Of a DNA stretch of 13,388 nt, positions 1 to 6,666 are shown piece after piece; the first letter of the stretch is position 1, and every line of letters begins with the position of its first letter. Below the pieces are notes generated by a model. The model saw nothing but the letters and a program-made list of their open reading frames with translations, was not told the DNA's origin and ran no database searches. Location of the stretch: the NCBI GenBank assembly GCA_029856375.1, contig JAHQWX010000014.1, positions 1 to 13,388 of the forward strand. The letters are read 5' to 3'. A program made the position numbers and the translations under genes. The stretch is from Promethearchaeia archaeon (lineage in GTDB: Archaea; Asgardarchaeota; Lokiarchaeia; Sigyniarchaeales; SOKP01).

Positions 1-1
1 T

Positions 2-1096
2 GTTTCTGAATTGTCTCAAATAGCAGAAAAGAGAAAAGAAGATTTTTACATTTTGGATCACCACGAGATAAATCAAAATATTGAGGATTTAGAGCCCCCT
101 GAAAATTTGTTTTTACTCAATCCAACAGTATATGGATTTGACGGATTAGATGATATTGCTGGCGCAACTTTAACGTACATGTTTTCAAAACAAATAAAAC
201 CTTCAATTACTAAATTAGGATGGCTGGCAATTCTTGGTATTGCGGGAGATTCTTTAAAGTCAATGGATAAACTAAAATCGTTTAACCTTGAAGTATATGA
301 AGAAATATTAAGCGAGGAAATTATTGAAGAAAACGATGGCGTAACTCTATTTGGGGGCATGCACGAAAAAATAAAAGAAGGATTGAGGAGTAGCATTCTG
401 CCTTTCATTAAAGAGCTTGAAGGTGAGCTACAAAAATCGAAAATATTACTTAGGAAACTAAAAATTAACGAAAACACCCCAGTTGTGAACCTTAAACCAG
501 ACGAGATTGAGAAATTACAAGGTGCTACTAAAGAAGATATTATTGGTAAGTCCGCAATATTACCTATGAAAAACGGTCTTCTAAGATTCGCGTTTGAGCA
601 TGCTATACTATTAAACATTTTAGGATTTAATAATATTAATATGGCATTTAACATGGTGTTAAGCCCAAACATCACTCTTTACGCGAAAAAAATGTATTAC
701 GATTACATTAAGAATTTAGTTAAAAATCTAAACACCATTTCAAAAATTCAGAAACAAGTCTCAGAAAGAGCAATTATTATAGACGCGAGTGGAAAAATTT
801 CGCCGAGTAATTGGTCGGATTTAGCAAGTTTCGCGACTGTAAACGAGATTTTAGATCCGGAAAAGATACTTTTTCTTGGAGGAGAGGAGCAACGCTATCA
901 TATGATGAAATTGAGCGTGAGATGTACTAAAAGATATATTGAAAATCATCCAGGGAAGGGGGCAAATTACATTATAGAAAATATTAAACGGGAGCTGGGA
1001 GGAATCGGTGGAGGGCATAAACTCGCGGGAGGATTTAAAATTTCACAAAATTCCTTCAACATTCTAAGAGAGAATATCGATAACTACATCGATTAA
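2..1096 (+). CDS. DHH/DHHA1-family phosphoesterase, RecJ-like (GAN/Cdc45-related) nuclease, 5' end outside window
   Basis: The reading frame is open from base 2 with no stop upstream, so the start lies before the window and about 365 C-terminal residues are visible. A TTG at 11 is unlikely to be the true start, because the N-terminal metal-binding motif of the family (HxDxDG type) should lie upstream. The signature Asp-His-His is encoded at 56-64, and the glycine-rich GGGH motif of the C-terminal DHHA1 domain, followed by AGG, is near 1008-1030. Family members are Mn/Mg-dependent nucleases or phosphoesterases. In archaea the RecJ-like group degrades single-stranded nucleic acid, and some bind GINS in the replicative helicase complex; eukaryotic Cdc45 is a relative. 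The next gene begins 20 nt downstream, suggesting co-transcription. I am sure of the superfamily, less so of the RecJ/GAN subgroup; nanoRNase or another DHH type is possible. Confidence 0.82.
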   Translation, partial: VSELSQIAEKRKEDFYILDHHEINQNIEDLEPPENLFLLNPTVYGFDGLDDIAGATLTYMFSKQIKPSITKLGWLAILGIAGDSLKSMDKLKSFNLEVYEEILSEEIIEENDGVTLFGGMHEKIKEGLRSSILPFIKELEGELQKSKILLRKLKINENTPVVNLKPDEIEKLQGATKEDIIGKSAILPMKNGLLRFAFEHAILLNILGFNNINMAFNMVLSPNITLYAKKMYYDYIKNLVKNLNTISKIQKQVSERAIIIDASGKISPSNWSDLASFATVNEILDPEKILFLGGEEQRYHMMKLSVRCTKRYIENHPGKGANYIIENIKRELGGIGGGHKLAGGFKISQNSFNILRENIDNYID

Positions 1097-1116
1097 TTAA
1101 TTAGAACTTAATCTCA

Positions 1117-1419
1117 ATGCCAATCATAAAAAAAATTACTGATAATATATTTAATATCTCCTTAACTGTAAAGCCGGGCAGTAAACAACGGAAAATATTT
1201 CAAGATAATGAAAAATTAATTGTCTCGCTTAAATCCCAACCGACAAAAAATAAAGCAAATAAGGAGCTTATCAATCTTATTAAAAAAACTCTAGATGTTC
1301 CCAATCTCGATATCTCAATCTTGTCTGGGAGTAAAAAGAAAGAGAAAACGATTCAATTAATCTTTAAAGAGAAAACTGATACTCTTAATCTCATATTAGA
1401 AAGATTATTTAAGCCTTAA
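1117..1419 (+). CDS. DUF167 / UPF0235 (YggU-like) family protein
   Basis: This 100-residue protein has the DUF167 pattern: an early V-K-P-G-S-K segment (about residues 18-23), a central basic stretch ending in KANKELI (about 47-53), and a later I-L-S-G-S-K-K-K-E-K-T segment matching the family's 'SG..SR.K' signature. Length is normal for the family (about 70-110 aa). The biochemical function is unknown; the fold is a small alpha/beta domain. It starts 20 nt after the stop of the DHH nuclease gene and is probably in the same transcript. No clear ribosome binding site precedes the ATG. The family assignment is firm and no function is inferred. Confidence 0.82.
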   Translation: MPIIKKITDNIFNISLTVKPGSKQRKIFQDNEKLIVSLKSQPTKNKANKELINLIKKTLDVPNLDISILSGSKKKEKTIQLIFKEKTDTLNLILERLFKP

Positions 1420-1429
1420 ACATAAAATT

Positions 1430-1450
1430 GATATAATAAAAAATAGAGGT
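1430..1450 (+). promoter_or_regulatory. candidate TATA-like element and ribosome binding site before the epimerase gene
   Basis: In the 43-bp gap before the epimerase ATG (1463) there is an AT-only run at 1430-1445 that could be an archaeal TATA box. GAGGT at 1446-1450 is a Shine-Dalgarno match, though its 12-nt spacing to the ATG is long. The TATA call is weak because the whole gap is AT-rich. Confidence 0.3.
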
Positions 1451-1462
1451 AAGAGATCTAAA

Positions 1463-2593
1463 ATGTCAAAACTGGTCTTAGTTGATGGCGCTAAAGGGCA
1501 CACTGGTTCATTTCTTATAAAGGAGATCTTGGAATCCAAACCAAATTGGCAAATTATCGCCACCGATTTACCTATAGATTCAAGAAAAAAACTAATGAAA
1601 AAAGAAACAATATTTAGTAGCGAGTTAAAACAAATGGACGAATTCTTGATTGACCCAAGAGTGGAATTTCTTCCAACAGATTTAACAAAACCCGAAACTT
1701 TAGAAGCCTTATTTCAAGGGAGGAAATACGATTTCATATTTCACCCAGCAAGCTTGTACGATTATTTTGCATTACTCGATATTCTCAGAGAAATCAATGT
1801 TGAAGGGATAAGAAATCTGTTAGAATTAATAATTAAAACTCAAGACCTTAAGAAATTAGTTTTTGTTCATTGGAGCACTTGTGGAGTTTATGGAGAACCC
1901 AAATACGAGAAAGATTTGCGAGGATATCCAATACCGGCAGATGAAAGAGCCCCCTACGATCCTCCGAATTATTATAGTATCAGTAAAATGGAACAAGAAT
2001 TAGTATTAAAAGAATATGTAAAGGAACACGAGCTAAAATCTATAATAATTAGACCAGCACCGATAATAGGTCCCTATCAAACTTATGGAGCTTATCACAT
2101 CCTTATGATGATAAACAAACTTGGATTTGCTCCTGGATTGCATATTTATCCCAAAAAGAAAAGACTTGCTATGCCCCTTATCCATATCGAGGACTTAGTC
2201 CGCGCCGCGGTTTTTCTTGCAGAGGATGAGAGAGCAATCGGAGAAGCTTTTAATTTAGTTATTAATCCTTGCTTACAGGAAGACTTTCTTGAATATCTGG
2301 GAACATTATTAAATACAGATTACATAAACATACCAATTTTGTGGCCATTATATAAACTTCTCTCAAAAATTTTATTCTGGATTGCAAACAGAAAAGAGAA
2401 GAAGGCCAGAAAATTGGATTCTAGACCGCAAATCGATTTGTCCATGGCTGGCTATATGAATCATCAGTACCATTTCTCAAACGAAAAAATTAAAATGCTT
2501 GGTTTTAATTTTAAATTCCCGGATTACGACGATGTAACCAAGGATACAGTTGAGTGGTATCTTGGAAATAATTGGCTGGAGAGTGATTACTAA
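1463..2593 (+). CDS. NAD-dependent epimerase/dehydratase (extended SDR family)
   Basis: This 376-residue protein is an extended short-chain dehydrogenase/reductase. The Rossmann nucleotide-binding motif G-A-K-G-H-T-G is at residues 9-15. An Asp ending the second beta strand (D35, in ATDLP) suggests a preference for NAD(H) over NADP(H). The catalytic triad is visible as Ser/Thr 138-139 (in HWSTCGVYG) and Y171-S-I-S-K175. The RPAPIIGP and MPLIHIEDLVRA segments are typical of sugar-nucleotide epimerases and 3beta-hydroxysteroid dehydrogenase-like members. The C-terminal substrate domain has a hydrophobic stretch around 293-309 (PILWPLYKLLSKILFWI), so membrane association or a lipid substrate is possible. 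The downstream gene for a small membrane protein starts 1 nt after the stop, pointing to coupled expression. The substrate cannot be told from sequence. Confidence 0.85.
   Translation: MSKLVLVDGAKGHTGSFLIKEILESKPNWQIIATDLPIDSRKKLMKKETIFSSELKQMDEFLIDPRVEFLPTDLTKPETLEALFQGRKYDFIFHPASLYDYFALLDILREINVEGIRNLLELIIKTQDLKKLVFVHWSTCGVYGEPKYEKDLRGYPIPADERAPYDPPNYYSISKMEQELVLKEYVKEHELKSIIIRPAPIIGPYQTYGAYHILMMINKLGFAPGLHIYPKKKRLAMPLIHIEDLVRAAVFLAEDERAIGEAFNLVINPCLQEDFLEYLGTLLNTDYINIPILWPLYKLLSKILFWIANRKEKKARKLDSRPQIDLSMAGYMNHQYHFSNEKIKMLGFNFKFPDYDDVTKDTVEWYLGNNWLESDY
2583..2587 (+). promoter_or_regulatory. GTGAT ribosome binding site deciding the start of the membrane-protein gene
   Basis: GTGAT matches the 3' part of the Shine-Dalgarno consensus (AGGAGGTGAT). 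It lies 7 nt before the ATG at 2595, inside the last codons of the epimerase gene. It supports 2595 as the start rather than the in-frame start at 2550, which would overlap the epimerase by 44 nt. Confidence 0.5.
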
Positions 2594-2594
2594 A

Positions 2595-3044
2595 ATGGGG
2601 TTCGTTAGCAGCATAATAGCGCTCTTTATTTTGGGATGGTTAAATTCTTACTTATACAGGAAATATTTAAGAAAAAGGAATAAAGATTGGATTGCTTTTT
2701 TAGCCATCATTTCAATAGGAGTATTCTGGATTTTAGATTGCTTAATTTATTTTGATGTGTTAAATATGACTTGGCTTAATTCTCTGCCTTGGATAAATAT
2801 ACCTGCAAGTGGTTCGGGTAGATACTTTCTGTGGAATTCGTTTATGGTAATAGGATTGCACCCTAATATCTCACCTCAAGCGGGTATGGAAATAGTTGAA
2901 TTGGTTTTATTAATTTCGTATTTTCCTTGGTATGTCGTCGGAAAACTTTTAGGGAAAATCCTACATGGATATAGAACCTACCAACAAGGTTTATACTGGC
3001 CGTTTAGACCAACTAAAACGGTTATAAAAAAGAGAGAGAAATAA
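2595..3044 (+). CDS. small integral membrane protein, unknown function
   Basis: From the ATG at 2595 this encodes 149 residues. I chose this start over an in-frame one at 2550 because it follows the epimerase stop by 1 nt and has a GTGAT ribosome binding site. Hydrophobic segments at about residues 3-20, 33-53 and 99-118 look like transmembrane helices. A basic loop (YRKYLRKRNK, 21-30) between the first two and a basic C-terminus (KTVIKKREK) suggest cytosolic faces. The middle is rich in Trp and Pro, with a SGSGRYFLWNSFMVIG segment (72-87). I do not recognise a family. Tight coupling to the epimerase/dehydrogenase gene suggests the two act together, possibly on a membrane lipid or glycan; that is inference. 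Confidence 0.72.
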   Translation: MGFVSSIIALFILGWLNSYLYRKYLRKRNKDWIAFLAIISIGVFWILDCLIYFDVLNMTWLNSLPWINIPASGSGRYFLWNSFMVIGLHPNISPQAGMEIVELVLLISYFPWYVVGKLLGKILHGYRTYQQGLYWPFRPTKTVIKKREK

Positions 3045-3072
3045 GACTCAAAGAAATAAGTAATTTTAAAGA

Positions 3073-3432
3073 TTAACTTCCAATCTTTTTCATTTTTCCA
3101 CATCGTAAACAGACGATAAAATGGGTCATACCTTCGTCTGCTCTCCTCGTTTGTCGGGTTTCTAGCGCTGCCTTATCGTATCCACACTTGGGACATCTAA
3201 AATTCTCGATAACGCTTTGCAGATGCTCATCCTTCCATTTTAATATCTCCGTGGTGCTCTTTACTTCGTCCCTAACGCTTCGCTCGATCTTAGTTTTCAT
3301 TTTGTATTCATCTTCTTTTTTGTCGTCAAAGGATTTTAGATGTCCGCACGAACGACACTTTAATACCTTGTTTCCGCTGTCGTCCTTAGAGGGAAGCATC
3401 ATACCTCCGCATTTTTCGCAGAATTCGACCAT
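3073..3432 (-). CDS. TFS-like transcription elongation factor (TFIIS/RPB9-type two-zinc-ribbon protein)
   Basis: This 119-residue protein has the layout of archaeal TFS. An N-terminal zinc ribbon has C5/C8 and C26/C29, a charged helical linker spans about 33-75, and a C-terminal zinc ribbon has C80/C83 and C108/C111. The C-terminal ribbon carries the QTRRADEGMT loop, whose Asp99-Glu100 pair corresponds to the acidic tip that TFIIS/TFS inserts into the RNA polymerase active site to stimulate cleavage of backtracked transcripts. Unlike many TFS proteins it ends in CGKMKKIGS rather than the usual H-x-W-R-E-Y tail. It is last in a minus-strand set with eL22 and the CitG-like gene. GGTGGGA just ahead of the ATG (3430-3432) is a good ribosome binding site. 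Retention of both acidic residues argues for an active cleavage factor rather than an inhibitory paralogue. Confidence 0.87.
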   Translation of the reverse strand: MVEFCEKCGGMMLPSKDDSGNKVLKCRSCGHLKSFDDKKEDEYKMKTKIERSVRDEVKSTTEILKWKDEHLQSVIENFRCPKCGYDKAALETRQTRRADEGMTHFIVCLRCGKMKKIGS

Positions 3433-3446
3433 ATTCCCACCATTTC

Positions 3447-4418
3447 TTAGTATCTTAAACCAAATAATAACGCAACAAACAATACTCCCGTGAGCAAATC
3501 TGCCGTCGTACCGGGATTGAGTTGACCCTTTTGTAATTGTAAATAGCTATCAAAATTTATAATTGTTTCTTTTCCTTTTTCACTAATTAAACCACCCATT
3601 TCTAAAATTTCCTTAGCTCTCAAAGAAACCTCATTTGCCAAACTTTCTCCGGATTTCCTTATTATCAATGTATCGTTATGATTCGCGAGTATTTTTAAAA
3701 AAGTATTTACCGAAGCGATGTTTATATCCTTAGACTCATTAAATGAATTAATAAAATATGGATATCCTTCAGCTAATACTATTTGAAAACCAGACGCGTA
3801 TTCAGAACTAATTAAATCGTATCCTTTCGAGAGAGAAAATATTTTCTTTAAATTTATATTATCCAGTTTTATCTCTTGAAGCGAATTCTCGTCGTTTAAA
3901 TCGTATTTTTCTATTTTTCCCATACCACCTGGGTTGCAGTGTCGTATTGCTTTGTATAACAAGATTGTATCTTCGGGTGTTGAATCATTTATGATGCGTT
4001 CGATATTTTCTTTATATTTATTAAACGACAAAGCTTTTTGCTTTAAACAAATTATAGTACTCGCCGCTAAAGGGGCTAAAATTAATATATGTCCCAATAA
4101 TACATTTCCACCTTTTTGCCAACTCATCATTCGATTAGCTGCTGCAAGATAAAATTGACCTAAATTAACAAATGAAAAATTAACTACATTGTTTTCGTAT
4201 TTGTTATCGATGCGAGTACATAGGTCTTTAAAGGAAGGTAAAATTGCGCTTATTCCAGCGAGAAAGTGTTCGAACCGCGTAGATTCAAAATCTACCGCCC
4301 TATGAACATTACCCGGTTTTGGCCACGCTGCAATTTCTAGACTACTTGCAAGGTTAATACAAGTTAAAACATCGTCTAAAGAGTGAATTGAAAGTTTGAT
4401 ATTATCTAACGTAGCCAT
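3447..4418 (-). CDS. CitG/MdcB-like triphosphoribosyl-dephospho-CoA synthase family protein
   Basis: This 323-residue protein has the family's hallmarks. The N-terminal E-x-A-A-W-P-K-P-G-N-V-H-R motif is at residues 28-40, followed by the DFESTRFEHF segment (43-52). A central GGNVLLGHILILAPLAA region and a C-terminal LNPGTTADLLTGVLFVALL segment complete the pattern. CitG and MdcB make the triphosphoribosyl-dephospho-CoA precursor of the prosthetic group of citrate or malonate lyase/decarboxylase from ATP and dephospho-CoA. Archaeal members (COG1767-type) usually occur without those enzymes, and no citrate lyase gene is here, so the real product may be a different ATP-derived ribosyl conjugate. 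It lies between eL22 (27-nt gap) and TFS (14-nt gap), all minus strand. No clear ribosome binding site precedes the ATG at 4418. Family firm, reaction uncertain. Confidence 0.8.
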   Translation of the reverse strand: MATLDNIKLSIHSLDDVLTCINLASSLEIAAWPKPGNVHRAVDFESTRFEHFLAGISAILPSFKDLCTRIDNKYENNVVNFSFVNLGQFYLAAANRMMSWQKGGNVLLGHILILAPLAASTIICLKQKALSFNKYKENIERIINDSTPEDTILLYKAIRHCNPGGMGKIEKYDLNDENSLQEIKLDNINLKKIFSLSKGYDLISSEYASGFQIVLAEGYPYFINSFNESKDINIASVNTFLKILANHNDTLIIRKSGESLANEVSLRAKEILEMGGLISEKGKETIINFDSYLQLQKGQLNPGTTADLLTGVLFVALLFGLRY

Positions 4419-4445
4419 TATAATAATAGTAGAGAACTAAATAAT

Positions 4446-4784
4446 TTAATAGTAAGTAAATTCGACTTTTTTTCTCTCTTTTATTTCAAATCCGTCCTTA
4501 TCGTCATCGATGTAAGAGATTGGACGGTATTCGTCTTTTAAATGATTTTTATATAAAAATTTACGAATTCTGAGCTTAATGGTTTTCTTTGCCATTGAAG
4601 CGGGCGCTGTGATCTCAAGTTCGTTTCCCTCTCTCAGAATTTGAATTCCCGAAAGTTTTTCTTGCAAAAATCGGGTTAAATCCACAACAAGCGAATCGTC
4701 CCTAAAGCTCAAATCGTTAACTTTAAGATAAAAGGTCTTTACTTCTAGTTCTTCTGATTTGACACTATTTTTCTCCGATGACAT
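4446..4784 (-). CDS. ribosomal protein eL22 (L22e) homologue
   Basis: This 112-residue protein resembles eukaryotic eL22 along nearly its whole length. A V-x-x-F-Y-L-K-V start (about 15-22) corresponds to the conserved KFTLDCTHP strand. LTRFLQEKL (36-44) matches the NFEQFLQERI helix, ELEITAPAS (54-62) matches the KITVTSEVP strand, and RKFLYKNHLKDEYRPIS (73-89) matches the KKYLKKNNLRDWLRVVA signature. The final KDGFEIKERKKVEF parallels the eukaryotic ESYELRYFQI strand. eL22 is a large-subunit protein of eukaryotic ribosomes, absent from most archaea but reported in Asgard lineages. The N-terminus here is acidic rather than the Lys-rich extension of animals, and the acidic C-terminal tail is missing. 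It is first in a minus-strand set with the CitG-like and TFS genes. GTGAT 5 nt before the ATG supports this start. Identified by remembered motif similarity, not by a search. Confidence 0.85.
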   Translation of the reverse strand: MSSEKNSVKSEELEVKTFYLKVNDLSFRDDSLVVDLTRFLQEKLSGIQILREGNELEITAPASMAKKTIKLRIRKFLYKNHLKDEYRPISYIDDDKDGFEIKERKKVEFTYY

Positions 4785-4844
4785 CTCGTATCACAAATTA
4801 GTGAATATAGTATCAATTAAATCTTTTATCATTATTATTTACTT
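4785..4844. promoter_or_regulatory. divergent promoter region between the eL22 operon and the RuBisCO-linked genes
   Basis: This 60-bp AT-rich gap separates two divergently read transcription units, so it must hold both promoters unless they extend into the genes. ATCAC at 4790-4794 reads GTGAT on the minus strand, the ribosome binding site for eL22 with 5-nt spacing. The AT-run around 4815-4830 could supply TATA elements in both directions, but no box stands out. The plus-strand gene has no visible Shine-Dalgarno sequence, so it may have a very short leader. Confidence 0.35.
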
Positions 4845-5357
4845 ATGGGAAACGATAAAGAAGAAAAAAACAAAGATTTTTTACATTCAACTGAAGATCT
4901 GTTTCCAGATTACGAGCCAAAATTAACTCCGGATACCGCACTTGATTATATAAGTGGTCGAGAGGAATATCGTGAGAAAACCATCGAGATTATTCGCAAT
5001 ATAAGTGAACCAAAATTAAAAGATTTAAATCAGATTATAGCTCAATTCAACCATTATTTAAAAAAGGCTGAAGAGAAACTAGGACATTACATAGATGGAA
5101 ATATGATCCTAGGAGCTCCTCCTAAAGAATATATTCCATCTGAAGCCGAGATAGTAGTTTCCGAATTGGGAAAATCGATTCGTAGTATTTTACAAAATAA
5201 TCCCGTAGAAAATATTCAAAATTATAAAATGAACGAAAACATTAAAAATCAGAAGATAAAATTCAAAGAAATAATCTTTACCCATTGCGATGTAATGGGA
5301 TCGGGACGCTTTTTTTACGCTGAGAAATTGGAACCCGAAACAGAATTAGATTTATAG
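4845..5357 (+). CDS. hypothetical protein, likely co-transcribed with RuBisCO
   Basis: This 170-residue protein does not match a family I recognise. It is soluble-looking and highly charged. The N-terminus is acidic/lysine-rich and probably disordered (about 1-25). It is followed by a helix-rich segment (about 30-85: YREKTIEIIRNISEPKLKDL and onward, through KKAEEKLGHY), a proline-containing GAPPKEYIPSEAEIVV strand/turn region (about 90-105), and a short C-terminal block FKEIIFTHCDVMGSGRFFYA (about 140-159). No transmembrane segment, signal peptide or CxxC pair is present; the only Cys is in THCDVMGSG. It ends 13 nt before the RuBisCO start on the same strand, so the two are very likely one transcript. 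A role as a RuBisCO partner or regulator is only a guess from position. Confidence 0.75.
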   Translation: MGNDKEEKNKDFLHSTEDLFPDYEPKLTPDTALDYISGREEYREKTIEIIRNISEPKLKDLNQIIAQFNHYLKKAEEKLGHYIDGNMILGAPPKEYIPSEAEIVVSELGKSIRSILQNNPVENIQNYKMNENIKNQKIKFKEIIFTHCDVMGSGRFFYAEKLEPETELDL

Positions 5358-5370
5358 TATAATTAATTAG

Positions 5371-6663
5371 ATGAAAATCATGGATTATGTAAATTTAGAT
5401 TATACACCGACTGATAAAGACTTAAAATTACTTTATTATGTCGAAAAAGCAGAAAATACCCCTTCTATTGCTAAAGCTGCCGAGGAGATTGCCAAAGAAA
5501 GCTCAATTGGAACTTGGACGGATATAATTACGATGTCGGAAGATATAGCCAAACGATTAAAACCGAGCGTTTATCATATCAACGAAGAAGAGAACATAAT
5601 TAAGGTCGCCTACAACGAAGATCTTTTTGAAGCGGGTAATATGTCTCAAATTCTGAGCGCAGTTGCTGGAAACATATATGGGATGAAAGCAATCGATAAT
5701 TTAAGGCTCATCGATTTAGAATTTCCTAAGAGCATTATTAATGCGTATAAAGGTCCAAAGTATGGAATTGATGGTATTCGAAAATTACTTAAAGTATATG
5801 ATAGACCGCTAATAGGAACGATTGTTAAACCGAAAGTAGGATTAAACGAGACTCAACACGCAAATGTTTGCGGAGAAGCGTGGGCAGGAGGATTGGATGT
5901 GGTAAAAGACGATGAAAATCTAACAAGTATGAAATTTAATAAATTCGAGACGAGAATCGAAGAGACTATCAAAATTAGGAATAGAATTGAAGGAGAAACC
6001 GGTGAGAAAAAGATTTATATGCCCAATATTAGTGCGCCCATGAGCGAAATGAAGAAAAGAGCTGATTTCGTTATTAATCATGGCGGAGAGTATGTCATGG
6101 TCGATGTCCTTACCTTAGGATTCTCAGCTATACAAGAAATTAGAGACTATCTTGATGATAAAAATGTGGTGATTCACGCTCATAGAGCGATGCACGCTGC
6201 AATAACGAGAACTCCAAAACATGGAATGACTATGCTCTCACTCGCAAAAATATACAGGTTGATAGGCATGGACCAATTACACACTGGAACAGTAGTCGGT
6301 AAAATGGAAGGAGGAGAAAAAGAAGTTGTAGATTGTAACAAAGTAATCTCAAATAAGATAGTTGATGAAGAAGACTATTATATGCTTCATCAAGATTGGG
6401 GAAATATTAATCCTACTTTACCAGTTGCATCAGGAGGTCTATATCCCAATGTCGTCCAGAAATTACTTAATATTCTAGGGACTGATTTAGTAATACAAGC
6501 GGGTGGAGGAGTACACGGCCATCCAGACGGCACGAAAGTCGGTGCAACTGCAATGAGACAAGCAGTTCAAGCCTACATGGATGGCGTCGACTTAAACGAT
6601 TATGCACAATCCCATTCAGAGCTAAAAGAAGCGCTTGATAAATGGCAATATATAAAATATTAA
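5371..6663 (+). CDS. rbcL: ribulose-1,5-bisphosphate carboxylase/oxygenase large subunit, form III type
   Basis: This 430-residue protein is a complete RuBisCO large chain of archaeal length. Catalytic and ligand residues are all visible (spinach numbers in brackets): E43 (60), T48-W49 (65-66), N101 (123), K153 and K155 (175, 177), carbamylated K179 (201) with Mg ligands D181 and E182 (203, 204), H271-R272 (294-295), H304 (327), loop-6 K311 (334), S354-G-G (379-381) and G378-G380 (around 403-404). This excludes a form IV RuBisCO-like protein. Form III enzymes use ribulose 1,5-bisphosphate from nucleotide breakdown and CO2 to give two 3-phosphoglycerates, and need no small subunit; none is encoded here. 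The convergent neighbour is ribose-1,5-bisphosphate isomerase, the preceding enzyme. No Shine-Dalgarno sequence precedes the start, and an ATG at 5380 is an alternative. The subgroup (III-a, b or c) needs a tree. Confidence 0.95.
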   Translation: MKIMDYVNLDYTPTDKDLKLLYYVEKAENTPSIAKAAEEIAKESSIGTWTDIITMSEDIAKRLKPSVYHINEEENIIKVAYNEDLFEAGNMSQILSAVAGNIYGMKAIDNLRLIDLEFPKSIINAYKGPKYGIDGIRKLLKVYDRPLIGTIVKPKVGLNETQHANVCGEAWAGGLDVVKDDENLTSMKFNKFETRIEETIKIRNRIEGETGEKKIYMPNISAPMSEMKKRADFVINHGGEYVMVDVLTLGFSAIQEIRDYLDDKNVVIHAHRAMHAAITRTPKHGMTMLSLAKIYRLIGMDQLHTGTVVGKMEGGEKEVVDCNKVISNKIVDEEDYYMLHQDWGNINPTLPVASGGLYPNVVQKLLNILGTDLVIQAGGGVHGHPDGTKVGATAMRQAVQAYMDGVDLNDYAQSHSELKEALDKWQYIKY

Positions 6664-6666
6664 TAA

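Noticed and set aside
73..675. Long minus-strand open frame inside the DHH nuclease gene
   Set aside because: It is a shadow frame of a clearly conserved gene and its translation shows no recognisable domain.
2550..2594. Longer start for the small membrane protein
   Set aside because: It would overlap the epimerase by 44 nt and has no ribosome binding site; the ATG at 2595 has GTGAT and follows the epimerase stop.
5371..6663. Possibility of a form IV RuBisCO-like protein (methionine salvage)
   Set aside because: All carboxylase residues, including the carbamylated Lys, both Mg ligands and loop-6 Lys, are present, and the neighbour is ribose-1,5-bisphosphate isomerase.
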